From positions 1 through 38,865 of the forward strand of contig JADFAL010000065.1 in assembly GCA_015665275.1 (NCBI GenBank): a stretch of 38,865 bases of DNA. Reading direction: 5' to 3'. Made by a program: the position numbers and the translations under genes. The stretch is from Flavobacteriales bacterium (GTDB lineage: Bacteria; Bacteroidota; Bacteroidia; Flavobacteriales_D; Crocinitomicaceae). Below the pieces are notes generated by a model that searched no databases, was not told the origin of the DNA, and worked only from the letters and a program-made list of their open reading frames with translations. The first letter of the stretch is position 1, and each line of letters opens with the position of its first letter. Positions 1 to 9,334 of the stretch are shown here, piece by piece.

Positions 1-143
1 CGAAAAATGACAAAAAACAGAACTTTAAAAGCAAGAAAAAAGCAGTATCAGAATTTTAACCTAAATTAGACAGAACTCTATCTTATTTTTTAAGCCAAAA
101 AGTTCAAATATCGCTGAAGACCTACATAATTACTATTCAAAGC

Positions 144-177
144 AAAAAACGGCACTCTGATTTCTCAAAGTACCGTT
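144..177 (-). terminator. rho-independent terminator of recA
   Basis: On the minus strand a 9-bp stem (148-156 with 169-177, one G-U pair) with a 12-nt loop is followed by a run of Ts (forward A-run 144-149). A second hairpin lies between it and the recA stop, at 193-201 with 206-214: a 9-bp stem with one G-U pair and a TTTG loop, without its own T-run. The two hairpins end the recA transcript. Bases 1-143 hold nothing I can identify. Confidence 0.8.
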
Positions 178-227
178 CTTTACGATATGCTGGCGCCTGA
201 GCAAACTCAGACGCTATGCAGTTAGCC

Positions 228-1283
228 TTACTCCGCCAGTTCAACCTCACCTGACGGCGCAAGAGCATCTTTAATTCGTGCTTCCAGCTCTTCCATCAAC
301 TCTGGGTTGTCTTTGATGATTGCTTTAACTGCGTCGCGGCCCTGTCCCAAACGGGTTTCTCCATAAGAGAACCAAGAGCCACTTTTATTGATAATACTCA
401 TCTCTACTCCCAAATCTAGAATCTCTCCTACTTTGGAAATTCCTCGTCCGTACATGATGTCGAACTCAGCACGTCTGAATGGTGGTGCCACCTTGTTTTT
501 CACAACCTTCACACGTGTACGGTTACCAATCACTTCTTCTCCATCTTTAATTTGATTCGCACGACGAATGTCAATACGTACCGAAGAGTAAAATTTCAAG
601 GCGTTACCTCCTGTTGTTGTTTCCGGGTTTCCGAACATCACACCAATTTTCTCACGCAACTGGTTAATGAAGATGCAACAACAGTTGGCCTTATTGATGG
701 ATCCCGTCAGTTTTCGCAATGCTTTCGACATCAATCGTGCCTGCAATCCCATTTGGGAATCTCCCATTTCTCCTTCAATCTCTGCTTTTGGAGTCAAGGC
801 TGCTACGGAATCCACTACCAATAGATCGACTGCTCCCGAACGAATCAGGTTGTCTGCAATCTCTAGTGCTTGTTCTCCATTGTCTGGCTGTGAAATCAAA
901 AGGTTTTCGATATCCACTCCTAATTTCTCTGCGTAGAACTGATCAAATGCATGCTCTGCATCGACGATCGCCGCGATTCCTCCTTGCTTTTGAACTTCTG
1001 CAATGGCGTGAATGGCCAAAGTTGTTTTACCTGAAGATTCCGGTCCGTAGATTTCTACAATACGTCCTTTCGGCAATCCGCCTACACCCAATGCAAGGTC
1101 CAATGTCAAAGATCCTGTCGATATTACCTCCACTGGAACCACTGCTTCGTCTCCCAGTTTCATTACTGTTCCCTTTCCATACGTTTTGTCCAACTTGTCC
1201 ATTGTTAACTTCAACGCTTTCAATTTGTCCGGGTTAATTTCTTTTCCTGCCATATCGTAATTAATTTTTATTTGCGCTGACAT
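228..1283 (-). CDS. recA: RecA recombinase
   Basis: RecA forms ATP-dependent filaments on single-stranded DNA, drives strand exchange in homologous recombination and stimulates LexA-type self-cleavage. The 351 residues are the usual bacterial length. The Walker A motif GPESSGKTT and the very conserved stretches around [33 protein letters not shown] and [12 protein letters not shown] are all intact, and no intein interrupts them. Start: ATG at 1283. An in-frame ATG at 1253 (MAGKEINPD) also fits, because RecA N-termini vary before the KLKAL segment. The gene appears to be a single transcription unit, ended by two hairpins at 144-214. The identification is certain; only the start is open. Confidence 0.98.
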   Translation of the reverse strand: MSAQIKINYDMAGKEINPDKLKALKLTMDKLDKTYGKGTVMKLGDEAVVPVEVISTGSLTLDLALGVGGLPKGRIVEIYGPESSGKTTLAIHAIAEVQKQGGIAAIVDAEHAFDQFYAEKLGVDIENLLISQPDNGEQALEIADNLIRSGAVDLLVVDSVAALTPKAEIEGEMGDSQMGLQARLMSKALRKLTGSINKANCCCIFINQLREKIGVMFGNPETTTGGNALKFYSSVRIDIRRANQIKDGEEVIGNRTRVKVVKNKVAPPFRRAEFDIMYGRGISKVGEILDLGVEMSIINKSGSWFSYGETRLGQGRDAVKAIIKDNPELMEELEARIKDALAPSGEVELAE

Positions 1284-1397
1284 CGATACTTATCTAAGAG
1301 GTTGTGGCATTATCGCCGTTGATATCTAAGCCTGCGCTTTCGTTATTGTATGATACAAAGTTGCAACCGTAGATCGTAATCTATTTACGTTCTACTT

Positions 1398-1862
1398 TTA
1401 ACCGTTGTATATTTCCAGAATCTCACGTGTGTGATCCTTTGTTTTTGGTTTTTCGATTATTCCCACAATCGTGTGCGATTCATCCATTAGGAAAGTAGTT
1501 CGGTGAATCCCATCGTATACCTTACCCATGAATTTTTTCTCACCCCATACACCGTATAGTTCAATCAGCTCCTTTTCTGTATCCGCTAATAAAGGGAAGG
1601 GCAAATCAAATTTTTCGATGAAGTTTTGGTGCTTTTTCTCCGTATCCATACTTACACCCAAAATTGCAATTCCGGCGTCTTGAATGGCACTGTAGTTATC
1701 GCGAATATTACACGCTTGGTTGGTACATCCAGGTGTATTGTCCTTTGGATAAAAATAGATCACTACGCGTTTTCCTTTGTAATCTTCCAACTTCACTTCT
1801 GCACCGTTTTGATCTACCGAAGTAAATGCAGGTGCCTTGTCTCCTACTTTAAGATGTTTCAT
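1398..1862 (-). CDS. bcp: thioredoxin-dependent peroxiredoxin, BCP/PrxQ type
   Basis: This cytoplasmic thiol peroxidase reduces hydrogen peroxide and organic hydroperoxides, using thioredoxin as donor. The 154 residues match the family length. The active site DNTPGCTNQAC has the peroxidatic Cys46 and the resolving Cys51 four residues apart, the atypical two-cysteine arrangement of BCP/PrxQ. FYPKDNTPGC and the FLMDESHTIVGI segment near the C-terminus are typical. It starts at ATG 1862, downstream of a good Bacteroidota-type promoter (see 1901-1930). It lies 114 bp upstream of recA on the same strand, and I see no sign that the two form one operon. Confidence 0.96.
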   Translation of the reverse strand: MKHLKVGDKAPAFTSVDQNGAEVKLEDYKGKRVVIYFYPKDNTPGCTNQACNIRDNYSAIQDAGIAILGVSMDTEKKHQNFIEKFDLPFPLLADTEKELIELYGVWGEKKFMGKVYDGIHRTTFLMDESHTIVGIIEKPKTKDHTREILEIYNG

Positions 1863-1900
1863 TGATCATTTTTTAATCATGTTAATGACGAATTATTAAT

Positions 1901-1930
1901 CAAATATAGTGGCTATTTCTAAAATGGCAA
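1901..1930 (-). promoter_or_regulatory. Bacteroidota sigma-A promoter of bcp
   Basis: Read on the minus strand: TTG (1930-1928), 19-nt spacer, TATATTTG (1908-1901). This matches the TTG / TAnnTTTG pattern known for Flavobacterium and Bacteroides housekeeping promoters, with an optimal spacer. Transcription would start near 1894, giving a leader of about 30 nt before the bcp ATG. Confidence 0.7.
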
Positions 1931-2337
1931 GTAAAAATGATTAGAATTTAGACAGAAGACGGTTAGACCCGCTCGTAAACTCGCTATTAAAGCTAGATCC
2001 TGGAAATTTGAAGTACGCTGAGCATGTCGAAGTGCACTTCCATTCAAGCCTCTCGGCCTCTTGACAGGATCGAAGACCTTCGATTCCCGATTTATAAATG
2101 ATCATCCGTCGAGAAGTCTAAAAACGAAGCAGTCTCGCGTCTAACATCTTACCCCTGTTTTTTCATTTTGAAAATGGACATCGTGCCAAAAGGTCCAATT
2201 TTAGACTACAAATTACCAACAGCATTTCGAGCGCACTCGTGGATAAAAACCCTTGCGAACTGTCTGATTTCAGTGGGCTTATTGCATATCTTTATAAAGC
2301 TGAAACCAATTAAACTCACTTAAAAAGAATCCTTATT
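1931..2337. other. 407-bp intergenic region between bcp and the BNR protein gene, with small palindromes
   Basis: The genes on either side diverge, so the upstream regions of both lie here. No coding sequence is convincing. It contains one copy (2016-2035) of a REP-like motif also found at 6028-6047, 9355-9374 and 6301-6317, and a perfect hairpin ATCGAAG-AC-CTTCGAT at 2069-2084. I found no promoter with both boxes for the rightward gene; TATCTTTA shortly before that gene is only a partial -7 match. Confidence 0.55.
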
Positions 2338-5300
2338 ATGAAGTCTTTGAAGAGCATATTATGCGCATCTCTTTGCTTCTGGGCACTCTCCACATCGGCT
2401 CAAGATTGGCGCGAAATGATTCACGACGAACATCCGAACTTTACGGCCATTCAAGCCAGTTTCTATGCGGAATTCGGTGACAGTATTGGTCCGAAAGGAT
2501 CGGGTTGGAAACAATTCAAACGCTGGGAATACTACTGGGAAAGCCGTTTGGATGAAAACGGAAACATTCCAGACCCTTCGGAACGTTACGAAATCTTCCA
2601 AGCCTACAAAACCATGCAAAATGCGCAGGGAAAATATGCCACGGGAACCGGAAACTGGTCGGAATTAGGGCCTGTATCATTACCCAACAATGGAACGGGG
2701 CAACCAAACGGCATGGGACGTGTTAACTGCATTGCCTTTCACCCAACAGATGCCAGTACCATATATACGGGAGCTGCTTCTGGAGGTTTTTGGATCTCTA
2801 CCGACAACGGAGCTACATGGTCCAAGTCGATTTCAGGATTAACACGACTCGGAGTTTCGAGCATTGTCGTTCACCCAACATCACCAAATATTATTTATAT
2901 CGGAACGGGAGATCGTGACGGCGGTGACGCTCCAGGCTATGGCGTTTGGAGAAGTACGGACGGTGGCGCCACATGGGCAGCGTACAACTCAGGCATGGGC
3001 AATAGAACCGTGTATGAAATCCTGATGGACCCAACCAATTCTAATCGCTTGATTGCCTCAACCAATGGAAGTCGAATTTACCGATCCTTGGACGGTGGAG
3101 CTACATGGACCTACTCTGGTGGGCTGACCAATGCTAAGGATATTGCTTTCAAACCGGGCGACCCGAATACGATTTATGCGGCAGGAACACAATTTTCCTA
3201 TTCGACCGATGGAGGCATATCATTTACACTGAATGCCGGAATTCCGAGTGAATCTCGTTATGCAATTGGAGTCACCGCCGCAAATGCCAACTACGTATAC
3301 CTGATCGGAGGTGACGGAGGCGGATTAACAGGAATCCATCGCTCAACCAATAGTGGGGTTGCATTCACCATTCGAGCAACAACACCCAATCTCTTGGGGT
3401 ACGGAACAACAGGAGGAACGGGAAGCCAAGCCTGGTACGATTTGGTTATGGTAGCCGATCCTAGTGATGCCAATACGATATTCATTGGTGGGGTCAACCT
3501 TTGGAAATCTATCGATGGTGGGGTCAATTGGACACTTTCCGGGCATTGGACAGGATCAGGCGGCGCAGACGATGTTCATGCCGATCAACACGTTCTGGAA
3601 TATTCTCCTTTGAATGGCAACTTGTATAATGGTAATGACGGCGGTGTTTACATCACTTCCGATGGTGGTACTGTTTGGAACGATGTCTCTAGCGGATTGG
3701 CTATTGCTCAGGTCTATAAAATTGGGGTTGCGCAATCAGCAGAAGGAACTGTAATCAATGGATATCAAGACAATGGAACGGCCATTTATTACGATGGAAC
3801 CTGGTCCACAGAAATTGGAGGGGATGGAATGGAATGTATTATCGATCCAACGGATGCAAATTACATGTACGGAGCACTTTACTATGGGGACATTCGAAGA
3901 TCAACAAACAACGGAACGAGTTTCTCTCAGATAACAGGTCCTGTCACAGAAAGTGGTGCATGGGTAACACCTTACATCTTAGATCCGAATAACGCCAATA
4001 ATATGTATGCCGGATATAGAAATGTTTGGCGATCTACAGATGTAAAGGCAGGAACTCCAACCTGGAGCCAAATATCTACATTCACCGGAACCAGCACTAT
4101 CCGAACGCTTGGAATGGCGCCGTCCAATAGCGATGTATTGTATGTAGGACGCAGTAATTCGTCGGAGCGCTTCTTGAAGACGACGAACGCATCAGCTGGA
4201 ACACCAACTTGGACCAACTTAACGGCCAACCTTCCCACAAATAACAATCTCACATCTATCGCCATTGATTATACGGATGAAGATCACCTATTCATTGCCA
4301 TCAATAATGATATCTATGAAAGTACCGATGGAGGATTGAACTGGACGAATTATTCAGGATCACTTCCCAACATTTCATTGAATACGATTGTAATCGATCA
4401 GAACAGTAGCATTGATGCGATGTATGTAGGTCAAGACGTTGGTGTTTACTATCGTGATAACACACTCGCAGATTGGCAATTATACGCTACCGGAATGCCG
4501 AATGTAGAAATCACCGAATTGGAAATCTACCAGAACCCAACGGAATGCAAGAGCAAGTTGTATGCTTCTTCCTATGGACAAGGATTGTGGGTAAGCGATT
4601 TGAAAGACCCGGGAAATACGGCTCCCACTGCGTGCTTTGAGGCATCCTCAGAAAATATTTGTGGCGCAACTCCAGTGACATTCACCGATTTATCTGACTT
4701 TTCACCCACGGGTTGGACGTGGAGCATCTCCCCCGGAACTTACAGCTATACAGGAGGAACGAATGCCAATTCACAAAATCCGCAGGTGATTTTCTCTGCA
4801 AGTGGAACTTACACCATTCAGTTGACGGCAACCAATGCACATGGCTCAGACGTCGAATCTAAGGCAGGATTTATTACAGTGACTACTTCCAACGCTGCAA
4901 CCGCAATGAACGATGATTTTGAAGCGTATACGCTTTGCGGAACATCAACCAACTGCGGAACGGAAGTTTGTACTCTCACTGGTGCACTTTGGACGAACTT
5001 AACCAATGGCACCGATGATCAAATTGATTGGCGACTGGATGAAGGTGGAACACCATCCTCTAACACAGGGCCAAGTGTAGACTATGATCCTGGAACGGCT
5101 ACCGGAAATTACGCGTATTTAGAAGCGTCTAGTTGTTCTGGAAACACTGCTATTCTGGAAAGCGAATGTATTTTCTTGGATGTTGATTACTCCTTCGATC
5201 TTGGATATCATCTATACGGAAGTAATATGGGTACGCTATACATCGATCTTTTCGATACGCAATGGAACAACGGAATTGCCTCTGTTACTAGTGACCAAGG

Positions 5301-5982
5301 AAATGCTTGGCAAGTATTAAACGTGGATCTCTCGGCTTATACAGGGCAAAACGTTCGCATGCGTATTCGCGGAGTCACAGGTAATGGTTTTGCGTCTGAC
5401 ATGGCCATCGATGACATTGAATTCAATGTAATTTCAGGGCTTCCGGTAGAATTGGCTGCGTTTAATGCAACGAATATCGAAGATCGTCAGGTTGACTTGG
5501 ACTGGAAATCAATTACGGAGCAAAACGCCGATCACTACGTGGTTCAACGGGCACAACAACTAAACGCGTGGGAAGATATCGCCGAAGTAGATGCTGTTGG
5601 AAACACCACCGAAACAACGGAGTACGAAGCATTCGATTCAAATCCTTACTCAGGGCTATCGTACTATCGATTGAAGGCCGTAGATCTAGACGGATCTTTT
5701 GAATACTCAACGGTACGCTCCATAACGATTGGAACTGCTGCAGTCGCGAAAGTATTCCCGAATCCGGTATCGGACGGTACATTAATCGTATCGATGGAAG
5801 ACATAGAAAATGCAAAAATCCACATTTTGAGTGCTGTTGGACAACGACTCATCGTCAACTCAAATACATTAAGTTCGAATGAAGAAGCCTTTGAGGTAGG
5901 CCATTTTGGAAGTGGGGTTTACTTCGTGGAAATCGAGCAGAACGGAAAGGATACACAACGCATTCGATTCGTAGTTCAATAG
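2338..5982 (+). CDS. secreted BNR/sortilin-like beta-propeller protein with PKD, MAM-like and T9SS C-terminal domains
   Basis: Large cell-surface or secreted protein of 1214 residues. Residues 1-21 are a signal peptide. From about residue 110 to 760 there are repeated BNR/Asp-box motifs (forms of STDGGATW, SIDGGVNW, STDNGATW), as in VPS10/sortilin-like propellers. A PKD domain follows (about 765-855, ending SASGTYTIQLTATNAHG), then a cysteine-containing MAM-like jelly roll (about 865-1040, ending MAIDDIEFNV). The last 80 residues, from VFPNPVSDG, form a type A T9SS sorting domain, so export runs Sec then T9SS. The ligand or substrate is unknown; the propeller resembles glycosidases and sortilin, but no sialidase catalytic set is evident. 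Start is ATG 2338, followed by a proper signal sequence. It appears monocistronic, with a strong terminator after it. Confidence 0.9.
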   Translation: MKSLKSILCASLCFWALSTSAQDWREMIHDEHPNFTAIQASFYAEFGDSIGPKGSGWKQFKRWEYYWESRLDENGNIPDPSERYEIFQAYKTMQNAQGKYATGTGNWSELGPVSLPNNGTGQPNGMGRVNCIAFHPTDASTIYTGAASGGFWISTDNGATWSKSISGLTRLGVSSIVVHPTSPNIIYIGTGDRDGGDAPGYGVWRSTDGGATWAAYNSGMGNRTVYEILMDPTNSNRLIASTNGSRIYRSLDGGATWTYSGGLTNAKDIAFKPGDPNTIYAAGTQFSYSTDGGISFTLNAGIPSESRYAIGVTAANANYVYLIGGDGGGLTGIHRSTNSGVAFTIRATTPNLLGYGTTGGTGSQAWYDLVMVADPSDANTIFIGGVNLWKSIDGGVNWTLSGHWTGSGGADDVHADQHVLEYSPLNGNLYNGNDGGVYITSDGGTVWNDVSSGLAIAQVYKIGVAQSAEGTVINGYQDNGTAIYYDGTWSTEIGGDGMECIIDPTDANYMYGALYYGDIRRSTNNGTSFSQITGPVTESGAWVTPYILDPNNANNMYAGYRNVWRSTDVKAGTPTWSQISTFTGTSTIRTLGMAPSNSDVLYVGRSNSSERFLKTTNASAGTPTWTNLTANLPTNNNLTSIAIDYTDEDHLFIAINNDIYESTDGGLNWTNYSGSLPNISLNTIVIDQNSSIDAMYVGQDVGVYYRDNTLADWQLYATGMPNVEITELEIYQNPTECKSKLYASSYGQGLWVSDLKDPGNTAPTACFEASSENICGATPVTFTDLSDFSPTGWTWSISPGTYSYTGGTNANSQNPQVIFSASGTYTIQLTATNAHGSDVESKAGFITVTTSNAATAMNDDFEAYTLCGTSTNCGTEVCTLTGALWTNLTNGTDDQIDWRLDEGGTPSSNTGPSVDYDPGTATGNYAYLEASSCSGNTAILESECIFLDVDYSFDLGYHLYGSNMGTLYIDLFDTQWNNGIASVTSDQGNAWQVLNVDLSAYTGQNVRMRIRGVTGNGFASDMAIDDIEFNVISGLPVELAAFNATNIEDRQVDLDWKSITEQNADHYVVQRAQQLNAWEDIAEVDAVGNTTETTEYEAFDSNPYSGLSYYRLKAVDLDGSFEYSTVRSITIGTAAVAKVFPNPVSDGTLIVSMEDIENAKIHILSAVGQRLIVNSNTLSSNEEAFEVGHFGSGVYFVEIEQNGKDTQRIRFVVQ

Positions 5983-6013
5983 CTACCTACTCTAAAGATT
6001 TGATTTAAGTTAT

Positions 6014-6064
6014 GCCGGCCATCCGAACACTGAGGCTCTCGAAGTGCGGATGGCCGGCTTTTTT
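6014..6064 (+). terminator. strong terminator carrying a REP-like inner palindrome
   Basis: A perfect 12-bp stem GCCGGCCATCCG (6014-6025) pairs with 6047-6058 and is followed by six Ts (6059-6064). The loop itself holds the CACT...AGTG palindrome at 6028-6046, nearly identical to the inner part of the terminator at 9335-9389. It ends the BNR gene transcript. Confidence 0.85.
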
Positions 6065-6444
6065 GTGCTCAACTCACGGAAAAACCCGACTTACAATCGA
6101 ATTGAATTGATCTTTTTTAGAATGGGCTTGTTTGTATGGAGAATTGCGGGGGAGGCTATATAAAATAAACATTGATACAATAAAATCCTAGTAAAAACCA
6201 TATTCCTATATAACCATTTAGTTATATGGCCAAGAACCTGTTCAAGTCATAAATGCAACTGTCGAATTGAAATTTAATCCGACTTAAAAAATAGTCTCAA
6301 CTACTTCGACGGGCTCATTAAAGCCTCGGATCGATGCACCCATCTTAAAATCGAATTGAACCGATCTTTTTATCGGGATACCATCCATACGTTTTACCCC
6401 CTTGGATTCCAATAAATTCTTACATTTAAGTAAAACACCATTTT
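6065..6444. repeat. intergenic region with a 25-bp imperfect direct repeat
   Basis: No gene is visible here. A direct repeat beginning AATCGAATTGAA and continuing into GATCTTTTT occurs at about 6095-6119 and 6349-6373, with a further partial copy (TCGAATTGAA) at about 6262-6271. The second copy contains a small hairpin, CCGAT-CTTTTT-ATCGG (6361-6376). A degenerate inverted copy of the REP-like motif lies at 6301-6317. For the next gene, TTG at 6402-6404 and TACATTTA at 6421-6428 (16-nt spacer) resemble a promoter but sit very close to the start codon. Confidence 0.5.
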
Positions 6445-7377
6445 ATGAATCCAAAAGAATTAATTCCCGTTGGTATAGGAGCATTCGTTTTACTGGTCCT
6501 CCTCTACAAAGCCGTGGTAATTACAAAACAGAAAGAGGCCTTTCTTGTTGAGCGTTTGGGGAAATTTAATTCCATTCGAAGAGCAGGATTTTCCCTCATT
6601 ATTCCATTTATTGACAGGATTGCCTACAAACAAGACCTTCGTATCAACGAGCTTACCGTAGACATCGAAACGATTACCAAGGATAAGGTATCCGTGCACA
6701 TTTCCGTTGCCGTCCAGTATTACATTAAAGATTCGCCGGAAAGCATTAAGAACTCGGCGTATGAGCTGTCCAATTTCCGTCAGCAAATTCGTTCCTACGT
6801 CTTTGATGAAATTCGTGCCGAAGTTCCGAAAAAAGAGCTCGATCAGGTTTTTGAAAACAAAGAAGATATTGAAAAGGCTGTTAAAACAGGACTTTCAGAT
6901 GCGATTGAGCAATATGGCTTTATCATTCAGAATGCATTGGTTGTAGACATCGATCCTGATCCGAGTGTAAAGGATGCCATGAACCGAATCAACGCTGCTA
7001 CACGAGATAAAATTGCGGCGGAGGAAGAAGGAGAGGCTGCTAAAATTCGCAAGATCAAAGCGGCGGAAGCTGAGGCAGAATCCAAGCGCCTGCAAGGACA
7101 AGGTATTGCTGATCAGCGTAACGCGATTATTATGGGATTTGAAGAATCTATCAGCGCCTTTGGAAAGAATACAGACATCGATCAAAAGGAGATTATGAAC
7201 TTCGTAATCTTAACGCAGTATTATGATACATTGCGTGAGATGTCAAGAGACAATCCGAATGTGATTTTCATGCCGCACTCTCCGGAGGGGAATAAATTCA
7301 CCACCGAAATGATGGCTGCTGAATTGGCTGCCGAGCAATTGAAGAAATCGAATGAAACTGCGCGAGGAGAAGAATAA
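6445..7377 (+). CDS. SPFH/stomatin-family membrane-anchored protein
   Basis: A 310-residue protein of the SPFH (band 7) superfamily, which assembles into membrane-associated oligomers linked to membrane microdomains and membrane protease control. One N-terminal membrane segment (about 8-27) is followed by the SPFH domain (about 30-190: KQKEAFLVERLGKF, then DVETITKDKV-like and AVQYYIKD segments). An Ala/Glu/Lys-rich coiled coil follows (about 190-235: AAEEEGEAAKIRKIKAAEAEAESK), then a C-terminal region resembling plant HIR and bacterial stomatin-like proteins. No NfeD partner is adjacent, unlike many prokaryotic stomatin operons. Start ATG 6445. It looks monocistronic, with a terminator 23 bp after the stop. 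Confidence 0.9.
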   Translation: MNPKELIPVGIGAFVLLVLLYKAVVITKQKEAFLVERLGKFNSIRRAGFSLIIPFIDRIAYKQDLRINELTVDIETITKDKVSVHISVAVQYYIKDSPESIKNSAYELSNFRQQIRSYVFDEIRAEVPKKELDQVFENKEDIEKAVKTGLSDAIEQYGFIIQNALVVDIDPDPSVKDAMNRINAATRDKIAAEEEGEAAKIRKIKAAEAEAESKRLQGQGIADQRNAIIMGFEESISAFGKNTDIDQKEIMNFVILTQYYDTLREMSRDNPNVIFMPHSPEGNKFTTEMMAAELAAEQLKKSNETARGEE

Positions 7378-7400
7378 TTCCTCTTTGTTTCACTTATTGA

Positions 7401-7440
7401 AAGTGGGCTCCTGAAGAATTTCAGAGTCCACTTTTTTTTG
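7401..7440 (+). terminator. terminator of the SPFH gene
   Basis: The stem AAGTGGGCTC (7401-7410) pairs with GAGTCCACTT (7424-7433, one G-U), and CTGA/TCAG can add further pairs inside. A run of eight Ts follows. It lies between convergent genes and ends the plus-strand transcript. Confidence 0.8.
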
Positions 7441-7456
7441 TTTGGAGTTAACGAAT

Positions 7457-8071
7457 CTATTTTTTAAATCTCCATCCTAAGGACAATCCCATCCTAGTAG
7501 ACAAACCAAAAAAACCATTACTCCACTCACTATTCAGCAACGGCTCGTCGGAGATGCGCGCTCCATCGGTTTCCTGATAATATCCACCAAAACTTACATC
7601 CGTGGTCAAGTAAAATTGACTCAAAAACCTATATTCAATACCATAACCAATTTGAATGGCGGCAATTTGCGTCGTCCACGTTCGTGTTACCTGATGCACT
7701 TCATTCGGAATAGAATTGTAATCGGTATAATACACGGTGCCTTTCTCATAATATAGTTCCGAATTTAAGAGTAGAAAAGAGGAAAATGGTGTGACTTTCG
7801 TGTTTGGATAATACTTGTAATTGACTTCAAAACCAAAGCGCACTCCTTCTGGATTCCATGCGCCAGTATAAAACTTCGGACCAAATTCAAATTGGTGTTT
7901 GTCGTTTGATTGTGTTACTATGGGATTTATCAATGGCTGCCCTATTAAGGTATTGAATGATCCTCCAAACTGCAGTCCATACCTATATTTCTTATCCCTA
8001 GCGATTGAATCAGTTTGAGAGAACAGGCAACTGACAACTAACATCGAGCAAATAATAAGACAGGTTTTCAT
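7457..8071 (-). CDS. small outer-membrane beta-barrel protein, function unknown
   Basis: A 204-residue protein with an N-terminal signal peptide (MKTCLIICSMLVVSCLFSQ). The rest alternates aromatic and polar residues in barrel-like strands (YGLQFGGSF, FEFGPKFYTG, VRFGFEVNYKYY, FYLTTDVSFGGYY) and ends LSLGWRFKK, a typical last strand with a near-terminal aromatic residue. A periplasmic cysteine in the lipobox position is not convincing. This resembles the many porin-like or 'outer membrane beta-barrel' proteins of Bacteroidota, and no specific function can be assigned. Start ATG 8071. It lies 73 bp downstream of the DUF1295 gene on the same strand and could be co-transcribed with it. Confidence 0.75.
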   Translation of the reverse strand: MKTCLIICSMLVVSCLFSQTDSIARDKKYRYGLQFGGSFNTLIGQPLINPIVTQSNDKHQFEFGPKFYTGAWNPEGVRFGFEVNYKYYPNTKVTPFSSFLLLNSELYYEKGTVYYTDYNSIPNEVHQVTRTWTTQIAAIQIGYGIEYRFLSQFYLTTDVSFGGYYQETDGARISDEPLLNSEWSNGFFGLSTRMGLSLGWRFKK

Positions 8072-8144
8072 TTTCTTGATTTATAAAAAGAAACAAATCC
8101 CATACAGTTAATGTTACAGCAAAAAATTGTGCTCAAGAAATTGG

Positions 8145-9071
8145 CTACTTCTTAAATTTCGTCCATGGAACAAATCTGGGAACGGTGCGCTGATATTCTT
8201 TATACTCAGAGTACTTTCCGGCCGTAATGTCCTCTGAGAAATCGGAACTGGATTTGAAGAGGATAAAGAGCAAGAGCACTCCCGTAATCGACCAGTGCAG
8301 CCATTGCCCCGTTGTTTGAATCGTGAAGAGATAAAACGCAACCCAAACCAATTGCTCCATGGCATAATTAGGATGACGCATGATTCCCCATAAGCCTGTT
8401 CGAACGAAACCATGGCTGTATTCTCCCAAATCTTCTCCTGCATTGATCCGTCTGTATTTCTCTGTTTGAAAGTCGTATTGTTGCTGATCGGCGATATACT
8501 CTAATACCACCGCTCCGAACATTAGAATGGCCAAGCCCCAATCAATCAGAGTGATTTCATTTGCCGAGCTCGCACCCGCAATCGCAATGATGGGCACCGT
8601 GAATAAGAAGATCAACACGTGCTGATATCCGGAGATAAAAAACAGATTGAAAAGTGCCCAAACGAACCGATTATTAAAACCTGGTTTTTGACGCAAAACG
8701 TCCCAGCGGTAATCCTCTTCGCCATCCCAAAATTTCCAGGAATAGCCACCGCGCCGACCAAAGTTATAGGTCAATCTTATTCCCCAAATGGTTACGAGAA
8801 CAGACATGAGTATCATTTTATCTGGCATTCCAGCCAACCACGTTGCGTACCAAACATATCCGATGGGTACAATGCTCCAAAGCTTGTCTGTTTGAGACGT
8901 GTTTCCGGAAATCTCACCAACTACGAAACAATAGGCAATGACACCACCTACAATGTAAATCATGTCGTGCATGATCAACTCTTGTGTAGTGCTGAGTGGT
9001 TCGCCGTAAAAGAAACTAACCAATGGCACCACTACCACGGTCATAATAAGAAGAATTACAGTTCCAAGCAT
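8145..9071 (-). CDS. DUF1295 / steroid 5-alpha-reductase-like integral membrane protein
   Basis: A 308-residue polytopic membrane protein with about seven hydrophobic segments. The C-terminal half has the hallmark of the isoprenylcysteine methyltransferase / steroid 5-alpha-reductase fold: GFVRTGLWGIMRHPNYAMEQ, then a short helix and the terminal YKEYQRTVPRFVPW. The WGIRLTYNFGRRGGYSW stretch is typical of DUF1295 (PF06966). The family is thought to bind NADPH or SAM and act on lipid-like substrates; the actual substrate is unknown. Start ATG 9071. No neighbour reveals the pathway. Confidence 0.88.
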   Translation of the reverse strand: MLGTVILLIMTVVVVPLVSFFYGEPLSTTQELIMHDMIYIVGGVIAYCFVVGEISGNTSQTDKLWSIVPIGYVWYATWLAGMPDKMILMSVLVTIWGIRLTYNFGRRGGYSWKFWDGEEDYRWDVLRQKPGFNNRFVWALFNLFFISGYQHVLIFLFTVPIIAIAGASSANEITLIDWGLAILMFGAVVLEYIADQQQYDFQTEKYRRINAGEDLGEYSHGFVRTGLWGIMRHPNYAMEQLVWVAFYLFTIQTTGQWLHWSITGVLLLFILFKSSSDFSEDITAGKYSEYKEYQRTVPRFVPWTKFKK

Positions 9072-9176
9072 GCCTTAAAAATACGGATGGGATGGGTGGA
9101 ATGCAATATTAATTGGGGATAACTATGGGTGGCTGAAGGGAACTGGTTTATGATCAGATTATTACAACTGAGTTAT

Positions 9177-9327
9177 TCCTCCCCCCGTCGTCCCTCTCCA
9201 AAGGGGGAATGGGTCTGTCCACCTTTCAAAAAGTAGCTTTAAGGAAGGTAACATTTCAACTCTCTAGAATTAATCGAGTTTGATTTGTCTGAACTACTCC
9301 CACTGTAGAGAGGGACTAAGGGGAGGA
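9177..9327. repeat. MITE-like element of about 151 bp with imperfect terminal inverted repeats
   Basis: The left end (9177-9200) reads TCCTCCCC then GTCCCTCTC, and the right end (9306-9327) is its inverted complement apart from a few central bases. The interior has no coding sequence. No transposase is nearby. Similar G-run/C-run palindromes occur at 24763-24796 and 33291-33439. Confidence 0.5.
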
Positions 9328-9334
9328 TGTTGCA

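Noticed and set aside
719-1237. 172-codon frame on the plus strand
   Set aside because: It is antisense to recA, whose protein sequence is beyond doubt; the frame has no domain and no start signal.
1284-1397. Promoter for recA
   Set aside because: CAACTTTG on the minus strand resembles a -7 box but breaks the TA, and no TTG is at the right distance.
2760-4380. Repeats that resemble a CRISPR array or tandem repeat
   Set aside because: These are the coding repeats of the BNR propeller, in frame and of varying spacing.
8619-9122. 167-codon frame on the plus strand
   Set aside because: It is antisense to the DUF1295 membrane protein gene; the product has no recognisable motif.
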